Positions 52,802 through 63,498 are shown, numbered from the stretch's first letter. The stretch is 64,000 nucleotides of DNA from Rhizobium aethiopicum (GCF_014197535.1 NZ_JACIFV010000014.1:1-64000), one strand, 5' to 3'. A program made the numbers and translations. The notes: generated by a model not told the origin, from the letters alone.

Positions 52802-53293
52802 TCAGCCGACCTTATATCGATAAAACTTGCTGTCCACCGCCATCAGCGGGAAGGAGCGGGGCAGGGCGTCCTTGGCGATCTCGGTAAAGCCGTTCTTCTC
52901 GTAGAAGCGATGGGCAGCGACGAATTTGTCCGTCGTGCCGAGGAAGATATCGGTGAGGCCGGCATCTCTGGCGTGATCGAACAGACGCTGGAGAAGCCGC
53001 GCCGCCACGCCGTGTTCGCGGCCGCGAACCTCGGCGGCGACGAACATTTTGCGCAGCGCCGCCTGATTGTTGCCGATGTCTTTCAGCCCAAGCGTGCCGA
53101 CGATCGCGCCGTCCTTGACGGCGACCCAGAACTCACCTTTGCCGGACTGGTAGAAATCCGGGATGACCCTGAGATCCGGCTGCGCATCGGCTGTGATGTC
53201 GATGCCGAACTCCTCGCGCTGGATCGGCAGGATCACCGACAGCACGTCATCAGCGTCGCCGGCGGCAAAGGCTCTGATTTCGATCTCCGCCAT
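52802..53293 (-). CDS. GNAT family N-acetyltransferase (tldD operon)
   Basis: This is a 163-residue GNAT acetyltransferase. The central acetyl-CoA region has R-K-M-F-V-A-A-E-V-R-G-R-E-H-G-V-A-A-R-L-L, and the C-terminal motif is F-Y-E-K-N-G-F-T-E-I. The substrate is unknown. The ATG is preceded by GGAGGAAA. It follows the tldD stop by 16 bases on the same strand and is therefore probably cotranscribed, though a functional link with TldD is not known to me. Confidence 0.85.
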   Translation of the reverse strand: MAEIEIRAFAAGDADDVLSVILPIQREEFGIDITADAQPDLRVIPDFYQSGKGEFWVAVKDGAIVGTLGLKDIGNNQAALRKMFVAAEVRGREHGVAARLLQRLFDHARDAGLTDIFLGTTDKFVAAHRFYEKNGFTEIAKDALPRSFPLMAVDSKFYRYKVG

Positions 53294-53309
53294 CGGTTTC
53301 CTCCCCGCC

Positions 53310-54725
53310 TCAGGTCTGCGTGCCGCCGACGGTGACCTGATCCATGCGCAGATGCGGCTGGCCGACGCCGACCGGAACCCATTGACCGGCCTTGCCGCAA
53401 TTGCCGATGCCGGTATCGAGCTTCATGTCGTTGCCGATCATCGACACCCGCTTCATCGCGTCCGGGCCGTTGCCGATCAGCATCGCGCCCTTGATCGGCG
53501 CGCCGACCTTGCCGTTCTCGATCAGATAGGCCTCGGTGCAGCCGAAGACGAATTTGCCGGAGGTGATATCGACCTGGCCACCGCCGAAGGAAACGGCATA
53601 GATGCCCTTCTTCACCGAGGCGATGATTTCCTCAGGCGTCTTGTCGCCGCCGAGCATATAGGTGTTGGTCATGCGCGGCATCGGCACATGCGCATAGCCC
53701 TGGCGGCGGCCGTTGCCGGTGGGCGCCATGCCCATCAACCGGGCATTCTGCCGGTCCTGCATGTAGCAGACGAGCTTGCCGTTCTCGATCAGCACGTTGT
53801 AGCCGGACGGAGTGCCCTCGTCGTCGATGGTGATCGAGCCGCGGCGGTTGTCTATCGTGCCGTCATCGACGACGGTAACGCCTGGCGCGGCGACGATCTG
53901 GCCGAGAAGACCTGCAAAGGCCGATGTCTTCTTGCGGTTGAAATCGCCTTCCAGCCCGTGGCCGACCGCCTCGTGCAGCATCACCCCCGGCCAGCCGGAG
54001 CCGAGAACGACGTCCATCGTGCCGGCCGGCGCATCGATCGCTTCCAGATTGACCAGCGCCTGGCGCAGCGCCTCGTCGGCGCCATATTGCCAGCTGCCCT
54101 CGGCAATGAAATCGCCGAAGCCGATGCGCCCGCCGCTGCCATAGGAGCCGCTTTCCTGCCGCTCGCCGTCGCCGACCACGACGGAAATGTTGATGCGCGT
54201 CATCGGCCGAATGTCGCGGACACGATGGCCGTCGGCGCGCAGGATGTCGACGACCTGCCAGCTCGCCGCGACCGAGGCGGTTACCTGCCGCACCTTGTCG
54301 TCCTTGCCCCTGAGATAGGCGTCGATGTCCTGCAGGACCTTGACTTTCTCCTCGAAACTCGGCTGGCCGATCGGGTTCTGGTCGCCGTAGAATTTCTTGT
54401 TGGTGCCCTGGGGAGCGGCGGCATAGGTGCCGGAATAGCCGCGCGTCACCGCGCCGACAGCATCGGCCGCCCGCTTCAGCGCCGCCACCGAGAGATCGCC
54501 CGCATGGGCATAACCCACGGCTTCGCCCGCAACGGCGCGAAGCCCGAAACCCTGTTCGGTGTTGAAGCTGCCGCCCTTCAGCCGGCCATTGTCGAAGGTC
54601 AGCGCCTCGGCCTGGGCATGCTCGATAAACAGCTCGCCGTCATCAGCGCCGGAGAGCGCCTCCGCGACAAGGCCGCGCATCGTTGCTTCGTCGGCGTCGA
54701 AAAGCGTCAGGAGATCGGTGGTCAT
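53310..54725 (-). CDS. tldD: Metalloprotease TldD
   Basis: TldD is the catalytic subunit of the TldD/TldE (PmbA) protease that degrades unfolded peptides, matures some RiPPs such as microcin B17, and affects CcdA antitoxin. It has 471 residues. The zinc motif H251-E252-A-V-G-H256 is intact (MLHEAVGHGLEGD). Other conserved segments are RGYSGTYAAAPQG and GRRQGYAHVPMPRMTNTY. The frame runs upstream to 55082 across a repeat, but MTTDLLTLFD at 54725 has GGAG seven bases upstream and fits the family. TldE is not in the window. Confidence 0.94.
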   Translation of the reverse strand: MTTDLLTLFDADEATMRGLVAEALSGADDGELFIEHAQAEALTFDNGRLKGGSFNTEQGFGLRAVAGEAVGYAHAGDLSVAALKRAADAVGAVTRGYSGTYAAAPQGTNKKFYGDQNPIGQPSFEEKVKVLQDIDAYLRGKDDKVRQVTASVAASWQVVDILRADGHRVRDIRPMTRINISVVVGDGERQESGSYGSGGRIGFGDFIAEGSWQYGADEALRQALVNLEAIDAPAGTMDVVLGSGWPGVMLHEAVGHGLEGDFNRKKTSAFAGLLGQIVAAPGVTVVDDGTIDNRRGSITIDDEGTPSGYNVLIENGKLVCYMQDRQNARLMGMAPTGNGRRQGYAHVPMPRMTNTYMLGGDKTPEEIIASVKKGIYAVSFGGGQVDITSGKFVFGCTEAYLIENGKVGAPIKGAMLIGNGPDAMKRVSMIGNDMKLDTGIGNCGKAGQWVPVGVGQPHLRMDQVTVGGTQT

Positions 54726-54950
54726 GATGGGGCTCCAATGGGCATGCGGTCGGGAATGCGCTTGCGCCTTAGATAGGGCTCCTGATGATAAAGAGTGAAG
54801 CCCTGCGGTGGAATATTCTTTGTGGGGGCGCAATCTTGAGAGATGGAACATCGTCAAGGGAGGATAAGCGCTGTCATCGCTGCGCTGGAAACATGCCCCT
54901 GCCGATCCCGACATGCTAGTCCAATTCGGGGCCGGACCGGTCACCCCATT

Positions 54951-55039
54951 CTCCGTCATCCTCGGCCTTGAGCCGAGGATCCATGCCTGCCACCCAGGAT
55001 GCCGCTTGGATGCTCGGGTCAAGCCCGAGCATGACGGAG
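54951..55039. repeat. Intergenic repeat (family C), 89-bp form
   Basis: The ends are CTCCGTCATCCTCGG and its outer complement ATGACGGAG. Two inner hairpins are TCCTCGGCCTTGAGCCGAGGA and TGCTCGGGTCAAGCCCGAGCA. It shares ends with 12739-12785 and 36347-36437. It lies in the 382-base gap 54726-55107 between ialB (stop) and tldD (start), together with the tldD promoter; no gene is seen there. Confidence 0.8.
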
Positions 55040-55107
55040 TGTGAGGAGGTTCCGGAGCAAGTGCAGCGATCGAATGACGCAAGACGACGTACTGCGCTTA
55101 CATGCCC

Positions 55108-55740
55108 TCACGGCAGAGCGTCGAAACCTTCGGCGAAGCCCTTGAGGTCGACGGGGATGCCAATGCCTTCTTCCGGGGTCTGGAAGACGATGAAGGTGGC
55201 CTGAGCGCCGCTGCGGAAGGTCTTGAGCAGTTCGTCCTCAAGTACGACTTCGGCATAACAGCCGTCGGCGAAGCAGCGGACGAAGTAGGCGCGGCCGATG
55301 TCCTTGCCGTCGACATTGAGACCGAGGCCGTTTGGCAGGAGCACGCCGAGCGGCGCCAGCACGCGCAGGATCTTCGATTTGCGGTCGGCCGTCTTCAAGA
55401 CGACGACGGAAAGCCCGACCTCCGGCCGGTCCTCGGCGATGACGTTCTGCATCAGCGCGCATTGCTCCGTCGCCGCGCCGGCCGGCTTGTCGCAGACGAC
55501 AGACCAGGCGCCGTGATTGGATTTCACCGTGCCGGGCGCCTGCGGCTGGGTCTGGCCGGGCGTCACCTGGATATTCGGGTTGGCAGCCGGGGGCTGCTGC
55601 GCCGGGGCAGGGGCGGCCGGTGCTGGTGTGGTGGCTTGAGCCGGGGAAGGGGCGGGTTGCTGCGCGAAGACGGGCGTCGTCGCTGCGGCCGCGATGCTGG
55701 CAGTCACGAGAAGCGACCGCGCGAGGGAACGGAAACCCAT
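55108..55740 (-). CDS. Invasion-associated locus B (IalB) family protein
   Basis: This is a 210-residue exported protein. The signal peptide (residues 1-27) ends at PVFAQQ. A Pro/Ala/Gln-rich linker of about 45 residues follows, with PAPAAPAPAQQPPAANP. The IalB domain comes next, with HGAWSVVCDKP, cysteines in Q-C-A-L-M-Q and VRCFADGCYAEV, and F-x-T-P-E-E-G-I-G-I-P near the end. Bartonella IalB affects erythrocyte entry, but rhizobial family members have no known role. The start at 55740 has AGAGG six bases upstream. It is divergent from the cytochrome oxidase operon. Confidence 0.87.
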   Translation of the reverse strand: MGFRSLARSLLVTASIAAAATTPVFAQQPAPSPAQATTPAPAAPAPAQQPPAANPNIQVTPGQTQPQAPGTVKSNHGAWSVVCDKPAGAATEQCALMQNVIAEDRPEVGLSVVVLKTADRKSKILRVLAPLGVLLPNGLGLNVDGKDIGRAYFVRCFADGCYAEVVLEDELLKTFRSGAQATFIVFQTPEEGIGIPVDLKGFAEGFDALP

Positions 55741-56076
55741 GGAAACCTCTGGATATCGAATCATTGCGGCTATTGTTGAAGCTGCCCACCGGAAATGAAA
55801 AGCCCCACCCCGTGAAAACCGGGGGACTGCGGCAGAAATTGGACCTTTGTCAAATAATGTACGGGGGGCGGATCGGCCGGAAAGGGCATTTTTCATATGC
55901 CGATGAAAAACTTGGGATGTTTTGCCGTTCGGCCTGCCTGTGCTTTAAGCAAAAATGCCGCATAGACAATTGCGCCTGCCTGTTGCGGCAAATGCCAAAC
56001 TGTGGTTTGAAGCGCTGAAGATGGCAAGGATTCTGCGTTCGATTTAGCAGGTCAAGCGCTCGAGGGAGATAATAAG
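55741..56076. other. Divergent promoter region, ialB / coxB
   Basis: This 336-base gap must contain the promoter of the cytochrome oxidase operon and that of ialB. It has AT-rich patches (about 55845-55860 and 55905-55965). I find no FNR-type TTGAT-N4-ATCAA site and no repeat element. Confidence 0.4.
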
Positions 56077-56964
56077 GTGATGAAGAAGGCTTATGCAGCC
56101 CTGACCACGCTGGTCTGTCTGCTTTTTGCTTCCGGCACATATGCCGACCAGCCGACGCCGTGGCAGGCGACGCTGCAGCCGGCGGCGACGCCGATTATGC
56201 GGGAAATTCATTGGTTCGAACAATATACCCTGTGGTTTATCGTTCCGATCACGCTGTTCGTTCTGATCCTGCTCATCGTCGTCTGCTTCAAGTTCCGCGC
56301 CAGCGCCAATCCGGTTCCGTCGCGCACGAGCCACAATACGCTGATCGAGGTCATCTGGACCGTGGGGCCGGTCCTGGTGCTACTCTTCCTCGCCATTCCC
56401 TCGTTCAATCTTCTGACGGCGCAGCTGACGCTGCCCGAAAATCCTGACGTGACGATCAAGGCGACCGCCACTCAGTGGCAGTGGAATTATGAATATGAAG
56501 GGTCGGGCGACAGCCCGCTCGCCTTCGATTCCTACCTGTTGAAGGATCAGGATCGCGCCGCCGCCGGCAAGGAAGACAAGTCGGTCTATCCGCGACTTCT
56601 CGCCGTCGACAACGAGCTGGTGCTGCCGGTCAACAAGACGGTCCGCGTTCTTGTGACGTCTGCGCCGACCGACGTCATCCATGCTTTCGCCATGCCGTCC
56701 TTCGGCATCAAGATCGACGCCGTGCCGGGCCGCCTGAACGAGACCTGGTTCAGGGCCGAGCGCGAAGGCCTGTTCTATGGCCAGTGTTCCGAGCTCTGCG
56801 GCAAGGACCATGCGTTCATGCCGATCGCCATCCGCGTCGTCTCCGAGGACAAGTACAAGCAGTGGCTGACCGCAGCCGCCAGCGACCTGCCCGGCGCCTA
56901 CAAGACACTCATGGCCGCAACCGATGGTCCCGCGAAGACCGTCGACGTTGCCGAAGCACAGTAA
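56077..56964 (+). CDS. coxB: Cytochrome c oxidase subunit II
   Basis: This subunit accepts electrons from cytochrome c in the aa3-type oxidase. It has 295 residues. A signal peptide (to SGTYADQ) is followed by two membrane helices and a periplasmic cupredoxin domain. The CuA ligands are in C-S-E-L-C-G-K-D-H-A-F-M, with the upstream His in VIHAFAMPSFG and the aromatic Q-W-Q-W-N-Y-E-Y electron-entry patch. GAGGGAG lies eight bases before the GTG at 56077; the adjacent ATG at 56080 could equally serve. First gene of coxB-coxA-ctaB-coxF-ctaG-ctaE. Confidence 0.96.
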   Translation: MMKKAYAALTTLVCLLFASGTYADQPTPWQATLQPAATPIMREIHWFEQYTLWFIVPITLFVLILLIVVCFKFRASANPVPSRTSHNTLIEVIWTVGPVLVLLFLAIPSFNLLTAQLTLPENPDVTIKATATQWQWNYEYEGSGDSPLAFDSYLLKDQDRAAAGKEDKSVYPRLLAVDNELVLPVNKTVRVLVTSAPTDVIHAFAMPSFGIKIDAVPGRLNETWFRAEREGLFYGQCSELCGKDHAFMPIAIRVVSEDKYKQWLTAAASDLPGAYKTLMAATDGPAKTVDVAEAQ

Positions 56965-58683
<1,719 letters not shown>

Positions 58684-58696
58684 AGCGTGCGTAAAA

Positions 58697-58726
58697 CCGG
58701 ACGCCGCATTCGAAAACGGCGTCCGG
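58697..58726 (+). other. Intercistronic hairpin coxA-ctaB
   Basis: A perfect 10-bp stem CCGGACGCCG / CGGCGTCCGG with a 10-base loop lies between coxA and ctaB. It has no T-run, so partial termination or protection of the upstream coxBA mRNA is more likely than full termination. Confidence 0.6.
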
Positions 58727-58750
58727 CGTAAGGAAATTCAGGACGGAATA

Positions 58751-59701
58751 ATGACGGTTATCGACAATCACGAGGCGCTTGCAGAGGACGGCGAAATGTC
58801 GGAAGCGAGCGCGCGCGATTATTTCGAGCTCTTGAAGCCGCGGGTCATGTCGCTCGTGGTCTTCACCGCCTTTGCCGGCCTGGTGCTGGCGCCGGGCCAC
58901 ATCAACCCCGTCCTCGGCCTGATCGCGATCCTTTGCATCGCCGTCGGCGCCGGCGCCTCGGGCGCGCTCAACATGTGGTACGACGCCGATATCGACGCCG
59001 TCATGAGCCGCACGGCCAAACGTCCGATCCCGGCCGGCCGCGTCGCGCCGTCGGAAGCGCTTGCCTTCGGCCTGGTGCTGTCGGGCTTTTCGGTTGTCAT
59101 TCTCGGCCTTGCCGTCAACTGGCTCTCGGCCGGCATCCTCGCCTTCACCATCTTCTTCTACGCCGTCATCTACACCATGTGGCTGAAGCGCTCGACACCG
59201 CAGAACATCGTTATCGGCGGTGCTGCCGGCGCCTTCCCGCCGATGATCGGCTGGGCCTGTGTGACGAATTCGGTGACGATCGAGAGCACCGTTCTCTTCC
59301 TGATCATCTTCCTGTGGACGCCGGCGCATTTCTGGGCGCTTGCCCTGTTCAAGATGCGCGATTATGAAGCCGTCGGCGTGCCGATGCTGCCGAACGTCGC
59401 CGGCGAGCGGGTGACCAAGCATCAGATCGTCGCCTATGCGGTGCTGACTGCAGTCTGTGCGGTGCTGCCGTCCTTCCTCGGTTTCGCAAGCTTCGGCTAT
59501 GGCCTCATCGCCGCCGCTCTCGGCGCGATCTTCATCACCTGTTCCATCGCCGTCTGGCGCATGCCGGACGGCGATCTGAAGATGATCCCGGCCAAGAAGC
59601 TCTTCGCCTTCTCGATCTTCTACCTCTTCGCCGTATTTTCAGTCCTGATGATCGACCGGCTGGCTTCGGTCTTGGTTTCGCACGCTGGAGGTTGGTTCTG
59701 A
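58751..59701 (+). CDS. ctaB: Protohaem IX farnesyltransferase (haem O synthase)
   Basis: CtaB transfers a farnesyl group to haem b, giving haem o, the precursor of haem a for the oxidase. It has 316 residues and about nine membrane helices. The first Asp-rich motif is [12 protein letters not shown]-x-R-T-x2-R-P, and the second lies around [12 protein letters not shown]. The ATG at 58751 has GGACGGAA just upstream; the longer frame from 58607 would overlap coxA. Its stop overlaps the ATG of the small coxF-like gene by one base (TGATG). Confidence 0.95.
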   Translation: MTVIDNHEALAEDGEMSEASARDYFELLKPRVMSLVVFTAFAGLVLAPGHINPVLGLIAILCIAVGAGASGALNMWYDADIDAVMSRTAKRPIPAGRVAPSEALAFGLVLSGFSVVILGLAVNWLSAGILAFTIFFYAVIYTMWLKRSTPQNIVIGGAAGAFPPMIGWACVTNSVTIESTVLFLIIFLWTPAHFWALALFKMRDYEAVGVPMLPNVAGERVTKHQIVAYAVLTAVCAVLPSFLGFASFGYGLIAAALGAIFITCSIAVWRMPDGDLKMIPAKKLFAFSIFYLFAVFSVLMIDRLASVLVSHAGGWF

Positions 59702-59841
59702 TGGATCTGGTCAAGCTCACCGAAAAGCAGATGAAGTCGCGCCGCAATCGCAACATCGCCCTCGGGCTGGTGCTGGCCGGCCTAGTCGTCCTCTTCTATG
59801 CAATCACGATCGTCAAGATCGGCGGGGGAATGGCCGGATGA
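59701..59841 (+). CDS. Small CoxF-like membrane protein of the oxidase operon
   Basis: This is a 46-residue protein, shorter than most gene finders list. It begins [18 protein letters not shown], a basic cytoplasmic part, followed by one membrane helix (about residues 19-39) and a short GGGMAG tail. It overlaps ctaB by one base and ctaG by four (ATGA), so translation is tightly coupled. Small CoxF-type proteins at this position are common in rhizobial oxidase operons and are assumed to aid assembly, but no activity is known to me. Confidence 0.85.
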   Translation: MDLVKLTEKQMKSRRNRNIALGLVLAGLVVLFYAITIVKIGGGMAG

Positions 59842-60446
59842 GCGAAAGAGCCGCCGCACCAAGGAAGCAGGGCCGTAATAACGGCGCCGTCGTGTTGATG
59901 TGCCTGAGCTTCGTCTTCGGCATGGGCGCGATGAGCTATGCCGCCGTGCCGCTCTACCGCATCTTCTGCCAGGTGACCGGCTATAACGGCACGACGCAGC
60001 GCGTCGAGCAGATGTCGAGCGTCGTGCTCGACCGCAAGATGCGCGTCACCTTCGACGCCAATGTCGCCCCCGGCCTGCAATGGGATTTCAAGCCAGTCGA
60101 GCGCGAGGTCAATCCCAAGATCGGCGAAACCATCCAGGTGATGTTCACGGCCGAAAACCGGTCGAACGAAACCCAGCGCGGCCAGGCGGTGTTCAACGTC
60201 ACGCCGGGCGAAGCGGGCGTCTATTTCAACAAGGTTCAGTGCTTCTGCTTTACGGAAACGGACCTGAAGCCGGGCGAGAAGCTGGAAATGCCGGTCGTGT
60301 TCTATATCGACCCTGAAATCGTCAAGGCGGTGGAATCGAAGGATATCCACACGGTGACGCTGTCATATACGTTCTACCCGAAAGAGGGTCAGAAGCCTGT
60401 CGCTTCGAATGAGGGTGGAGCGGTGAAGATTGAAAAGAAACTTTGA
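59838..60446 (+). CDS. ctaG: Cytochrome c oxidase assembly protein CtaG (Cox11)
   Basis: CtaG/Cox11 delivers copper to the CuB site of subunit I. It has 202 residues: a short cytoplasmic N-terminus, one membrane helix (about residues 17-38), and a periplasmic immunoglobulin-like domain with the copper-binding C-x-C in [24 protein letters not shown] after the helix is the Cox11 hallmark, with a further conserved cysteine. It overlaps the previous small gene by ATGA. ctaE follows after 60 bases that contain a weak stem-loop. Confidence 0.95.
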   Translation: MSERAAAPRKQGRNNGAVVLMCLSFVFGMGAMSYAAVPLYRIFCQVTGYNGTTQRVEQMSSVVLDRKMRVTFDANVAPGLQWDFKPVEREVNPKIGETIQVMFTAENRSNETQRGQAVFNVTPGEAGVYFNKVQCFCFTETDLKPGEKLEMPVVFYIDPEIVKAVESKDIHTVTLSYTFYPKEGQKPVASNEGGAVKIEKKL

Positions 60447-60506
60447 TCAAGGCTCGTTTCCGGCTAAGCCGGGAGCGAAGTGAGGAAGACATCCGGGGAT
60501 AGCCAC

Positions 60507-61385
60507 ATGGCCGATGCGCATCAGAAGAACCACGACTACCACATCATCGATCCGAGCCCATGGCCGATTCTGGCCTCGCTCGGCGCCTTCATCATGGCGA
60601 TCGGCGGCGTCTGCTATATGCGTTACCTGAACGGCGGCTCCTTCAAGGTCGCCGGCGCCGAACTCGCCAATCCCTGGCTCTTCTTTATCGGCCTCGTGCT
60701 GGTTCTCTACGTCATGTACGGCTGGTGGGCCGATACGGTGAAGGAAGCCCATGAGGGCTCTCACACCCGCGTCGTCTCGCTGCACCTGCGTTACGGCATG
60801 ATCATGTTCATCGCTTCGGAAGTGATGTTCTTCGTCGCTTGGTTCTGGGCCTATTTCGACGCCAGCCTGTTTCCGAACGAGGCGATCCAGGCCTCGCGCA
60901 TGGCCTATACCGGCGGCGTGTGGCCGCCGAAGGGCATCGAAGTCCTCGATCCTTGGCACCTGCCGATCTACAACACCGTCATCCTGCTGCTCTCGGGCAC
61001 GACGGTCACCTGGGCGCACCATGCACTGCTGCACAACGACCGCAAGGGCCTCATTCAGGGCCTGACGCTGACCGTGCTGCTCGGCATCCTGTTCTCCAGC
61101 GTGCAGGCCTACGAATATGCCCACGCCCCGTTCGACTTCAAGAATTCGATCTACGGCGCGACTTTCTTCATGGCGACCGGCTTCCACGGTTTCCACGTCC
61201 TCGTCGGCACGATCTTCCTGCTGGTCTGCCTGCTGCGCGCGCTGCGCGGCGATTTCACCCCGAAGCAGCATTTCGGCTTCGAGGCGGCCGCCTGGTACTG
61301 GCACTTCGTCGACGTCGTCTGGCTGTTCCTCTTCTTCTGCATCTACGTCTGGGGCGGCTGGGGCGCTCCGGTCGCCGCGGGCTGA
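60507..61385 (+). CDS. ctaE: Cytochrome c oxidase subunit III
   Basis: This subunit stabilises the aa3 oxidase core and supports proton uptake. It has 292 residues and seven membrane helices. Family pieces are H-D-Y-H-I-I-D-P-S-P-W-P near the N-terminus, F-I-A-S-E-V-M-F-F-V-A-W-F-W-A-Y-F, G-F-H-G-F-H-V-L-V-G, and W-Y-W-H-F-V-D-V-V-W. The ATG at 60507 has GGGGATA upstream; the frame to 60480 has a GTG with weaker support. It is the last gene of the oxidase operon before a terminator. Confidence 0.95.
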   Translation: MADAHQKNHDYHIIDPSPWPILASLGAFIMAIGGVCYMRYLNGGSFKVAGAELANPWLFFIGLVLVLYVMYGWWADTVKEAHEGSHTRVVSLHLRYGMIMFIASEVMFFVAWFWAYFDASLFPNEAIQASRMAYTGGVWPPKGIEVLDPWHLPIYNTVILLLSGTTVTWAHHALLHNDRKGLIQGLTLTVLLGILFSSVQAYEYAHAPFDFKNSIYGATFFMATGFHGFHVLVGTIFLLVCLLRALRGDFTPKQHFGFEAAAWYWHFVDVVWLFLFFCIYVWGGWGAPVAAG

Positions 61386-61405
61386 TCGGGAGCGATGTTC
61401 AAGCG

Positions 61406-61434
61406 AAAGGCGGGCCTCGGGTCCGCCTTTTCTG
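61406..61434 (+). terminator. Terminator of the cytochrome oxidase operon
   Basis: Perfect 8-bp arms AAAGGCGG / CCGCCTTT with a 9-base loop are followed by TCTGTTTT, 20 bases after the ctaE stop. This suggests that DUF983, downstream, is no longer in the same transcript. Confidence 0.8.
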
Positions 61435-61495
61435 TTTTCGGCTCCACGCACCGTGATCGCAGGGCTTGATCCACAGCGCGGCCCCTGACGTCCCG

Positions 61496-61759
61496 CTACG
61501 ATTGAGTGAGAATCACCAAGGTCTCCGGCAATACTCCGTCATACTCCATCGCATCCGCCGCTTGCTTGGACTTCATAAACTCCTCCAGGCGGCCCATGTC
61601 GGGAACGTCCATGACGAGGCCAACGCGGTTGGACGCCTGTGGATCGACAAACGTCCGAATGTTTGTGCAGCCGAGCGGCTCGAAGACCTCTTTGCGGCGC
61701 GGTGAAGTGAGCCAATGTTTGACGTCCTTGACGTCGTGGTAGGCCAATATGGTAGGCAT
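61496..61759 (-). CDS. Small protein of probable dimeric alpha/beta-barrel type
   Basis: This is an 87-residue soluble protein. The sequence alternates strands and helices in a way compatible with a ferredoxin-like dimeric barrel: PTILAYHDVKDVKHW, then TNIRTFVDPQASNRVGLVMDVPDM, then a helix with EEFMKSKQAADAM and a last strand ETLVILTQS. I recall similar unnamed proteins in many proteobacteria but no function. The ATG has GGAGG six bases upstream. It lies at the left of the accessory segment that separates ctaE from DUF983. Confidence 0.7.
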   Translation of the reverse strand: MPTILAYHDVKDVKHWLTSPRRKEVFEPLGCTNIRTFVDPQASNRVGLVMDVPDMGRLEEFMKSKQAADAMEYDGVLPETLVILTQS

Positions 61760-62366
61760 AGCATCCTCCTCTCAAAGCCAAATGGAACACTACGCCGCGA
61801 TTGATCACATTGATATTACCCGGATGGGCGGTGCCCATCGTCGTCGGCAAATGGCAAAGATGTCGATGGTCTCGTCGCTTTCGGCCCCAGCTTCGCACCT
61901 GGAAGCGATAATGGTGGCATTTGCCGCCGAACTCGGCGTCGATGCTCGGGTCAAGTCGGTCAAACCTGAGCCTAATGGAGAGTGGGACGTGCGATTGGTA
62001 AGAGGCGGACACTCATCCCATGCTTGGGCATCGACAAAGCGTTTGCATGTCGGGAGAGATCAAGAATGCTCCTCCGATTGATTGCAACTATATTCAAGCA
62101 GAAGGCATGCCCGGTGCCTGATTTTTGCAGATAAATCTCGTTTTGCTTGGCCTTGTGCCCGTTCGATTCGCGCGGGTGGCTGCCCCTCACCCTAACCCTC
62201 TCCCCGTCAAACGGGGAGAGGGGACGTGCCCTGCGAAAGGCAAGTGGGAACGGAGAGGTCGCGGCATATCCCCTTCGCCCCGTTTACGGGGAGAAGGGTG
62301 GCGGCAGCCGGATGAGGGGCCGGTCGCCCTGCGGGCCTCGACTACTAAACCTACAGCGGGAAACGG
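61760..62366. other. Gene-free 600-base stretch with a family A repeat
   Basis: The right part is the repeat element at 62182-62320. The left part (61760-62180) is less GC-rich than the neighbouring genes and has open frames on both strands (for example 61749-62081, +), but none has a convincing ribosome site or protein-like composition. It contains the promoter of the 87-residue protein gene. It may be decayed coding sequence. Confidence 0.4.
62182..62320. repeat. Intergenic palindromic repeat (family A), 139-bp form
   Basis: It starts GCCCCTCACCCTAACCC and ends CCGGATGAGGGGC, with hairpins CTCTCCCCGTC...GGGGAGAG and CCTTCGCCCCGT...ACGGGGAGAAGG. It is the closest relative, in the same orientation, of 43058-43227, and inverse to 38551-38690. 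Confidence 0.82.
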
Positions 62367-62828
62367 TTAATCGCCTTCCGATCCGCTGCCATGATGGGAC
62401 GACTGAAGATTCTTCAACATGAGCGGGGTGCTTTGGCACGCATCGACAGTGACCCAGCCAAGCTTTTCGTAGAAATGGACGGCATACGGCGCGGCATGGG
62501 CCTCCAGCCGGCTGAGGCCATATTCTACCGCTAGTCTCTCGACCTCGGACATCAAAATCCGCCCGAGCCCCTGTCTCTGATATTCCGGCAGGATGGCGAC
62601 AAGCCGCACAATACCGGATGCGCCATCCGAGAGATCGAGGCGCACCGTGCCGAGAGCGACGCCGTCTTTCCTCAGCAGGAGCGGTATATGGCTCGCTTCA
62701 TACTCATCCGGATGGTTGTCGTCGTACCCGTCAAGGCCGCGCAGTTCGAACAATACGTGCCGTCGGACGGCGTGATAGGCCTGCCAATCCTCGCTCTCTT
62801 TGACCTGCCGAAGTTCAATGGCCATCAT
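62367..62828 (-). CDS. GNAT family N-acetyltransferase (accessory segment)
   Basis: This is a 153-residue GNAT protein. The acetyl-CoA-binding motif A is V-A-I-L-P-E-Y-Q-R-Q-G-L-G-R-I-L-M, complete with Q/R-x2-G-x-G/A. The C-terminal motif is HFYEKLGWVTVDA. The substrate is unknown. The ATG at 62828 has AGAGG seven bases upstream; the next Met (62825) is an alternative. It follows the CPT-like kinase gene by 28 bases on the same strand, so the two are probably cotranscribed. Confidence 0.85.
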   Translation of the reverse strand: MMAIELRQVKESEDWQAYHAVRRHVLFELRGLDGYDDNHPDEYEASHIPLLLRKDGVALGTVRLDLSDGASGIVRLVAILPEYQRQGLGRILMSEVERLAVEYGLSRLEAHAAPYAVHFYEKLGWVTVDACQSTPLMLKNLQSSHHGSGSEGD

Positions 62829-62856
62829 GATCGATCCTCTCTGAGACACCCAGCCG

Positions 62857-63498
62857 TCACCGACCGCCTGCGATCCGTTCGAAGGCCGAGGGGGTCGGTA
62901 TGCCGAGGTCGAGCTGGTGGCGGATCGCCTCGGCGCATTCGAGTGCGGTCAGCACCGAGGTGTCGACCTCCATGTCGTAGATGCCGGGGCGATGAACCTC
63001 GTCCTGCCAGCGCTGCACCGGTTCGGGGACCGGTACGTCTTCGGTGGCGCTGAGATATAGCGTCTCGCGCCCCTCTTGCTTGATCTCGCGCCGCTGCATG
63101 ATCGTCTCGATCGGACAGCGCACGCCGACGAACAGCACTGGAAAGCCTTGCAGGCGCCGGGCGCAATCGCCGAGAATGCCGAGCGGCTGCGAGTAGCTGT
63201 CGTGATGGCCGAGATCGGCCACCACGTTGAGCCCCAGGCCGGCATGAATGGCGATCGATTCATAAAGGGCTGCATAGAGGAACGGCACGAGTTCCTCGAG
63301 ATCCGGGCGCTCGCCGCCCGGCCTCAGGCCGATGCCGGGCAGGTAGCGCTTCGGTGTCATATCATTGTAGCCGTCGACGCCGAGGTTGATCCACGGCCCC
63401 TCGAATTCGTCCTGGATTGCACGCGCAATGCTGGATTTGCCGCTTCTCGGCGCGCCGTTCAGGATGATAATCTGTCCGGCATGGCTGTCATTGGTCAT
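62857..63498 (-). CDS. Chloramphenicol phosphotransferase-like (CPT) kinase
   Basis: This is a 213-residue P-loop protein. Walker A is NGAPRSGKSS near residue 15. The segment LGVDGYND holds an Asp at the position of the catalytic Asp of Streptomyces CPT. The lid region has FVGVRCPIETIMQRRE, and the C-terminal part W-x-D-E-V-H-x4-Y-D-M-E-V-D-T-S-x-L-x2-L-E-C-A-x-A-I matches the CPT pattern. Streptomyces CPT phosphorylates chloramphenicol, but most relatives in soil bacteria have unknown small-molecule substrates, so resistance should not be assumed. It leads a two-gene unit with the GNAT gene. Confidence 0.82.
   Translation of the reverse strand: MTNDSHAGQIIILNGAPRSGKSSIARAIQDEFEGPWINLGVDGYNDMTPKRYLPGIGLRPGGERPDLEELVPFLYAALYESIAIHAGLGLNVVADLGHHDSYSQPLGILGDCARRLQGFPVLFVGVRCPIETIMQRREIKQEGRETLYLSATEDVPVPEPVQRWQDEVHRPGIYDMEVDTSVLTALECAEAIRHQLDLGIPTPSAFERIAGGR

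Noticed and set aside
61749-62081. 110-codon frame after the 87-residue protein gene
   Set aside because: It begins inside the divergent gene, has no ribosome site, and shows no recognisable motif.
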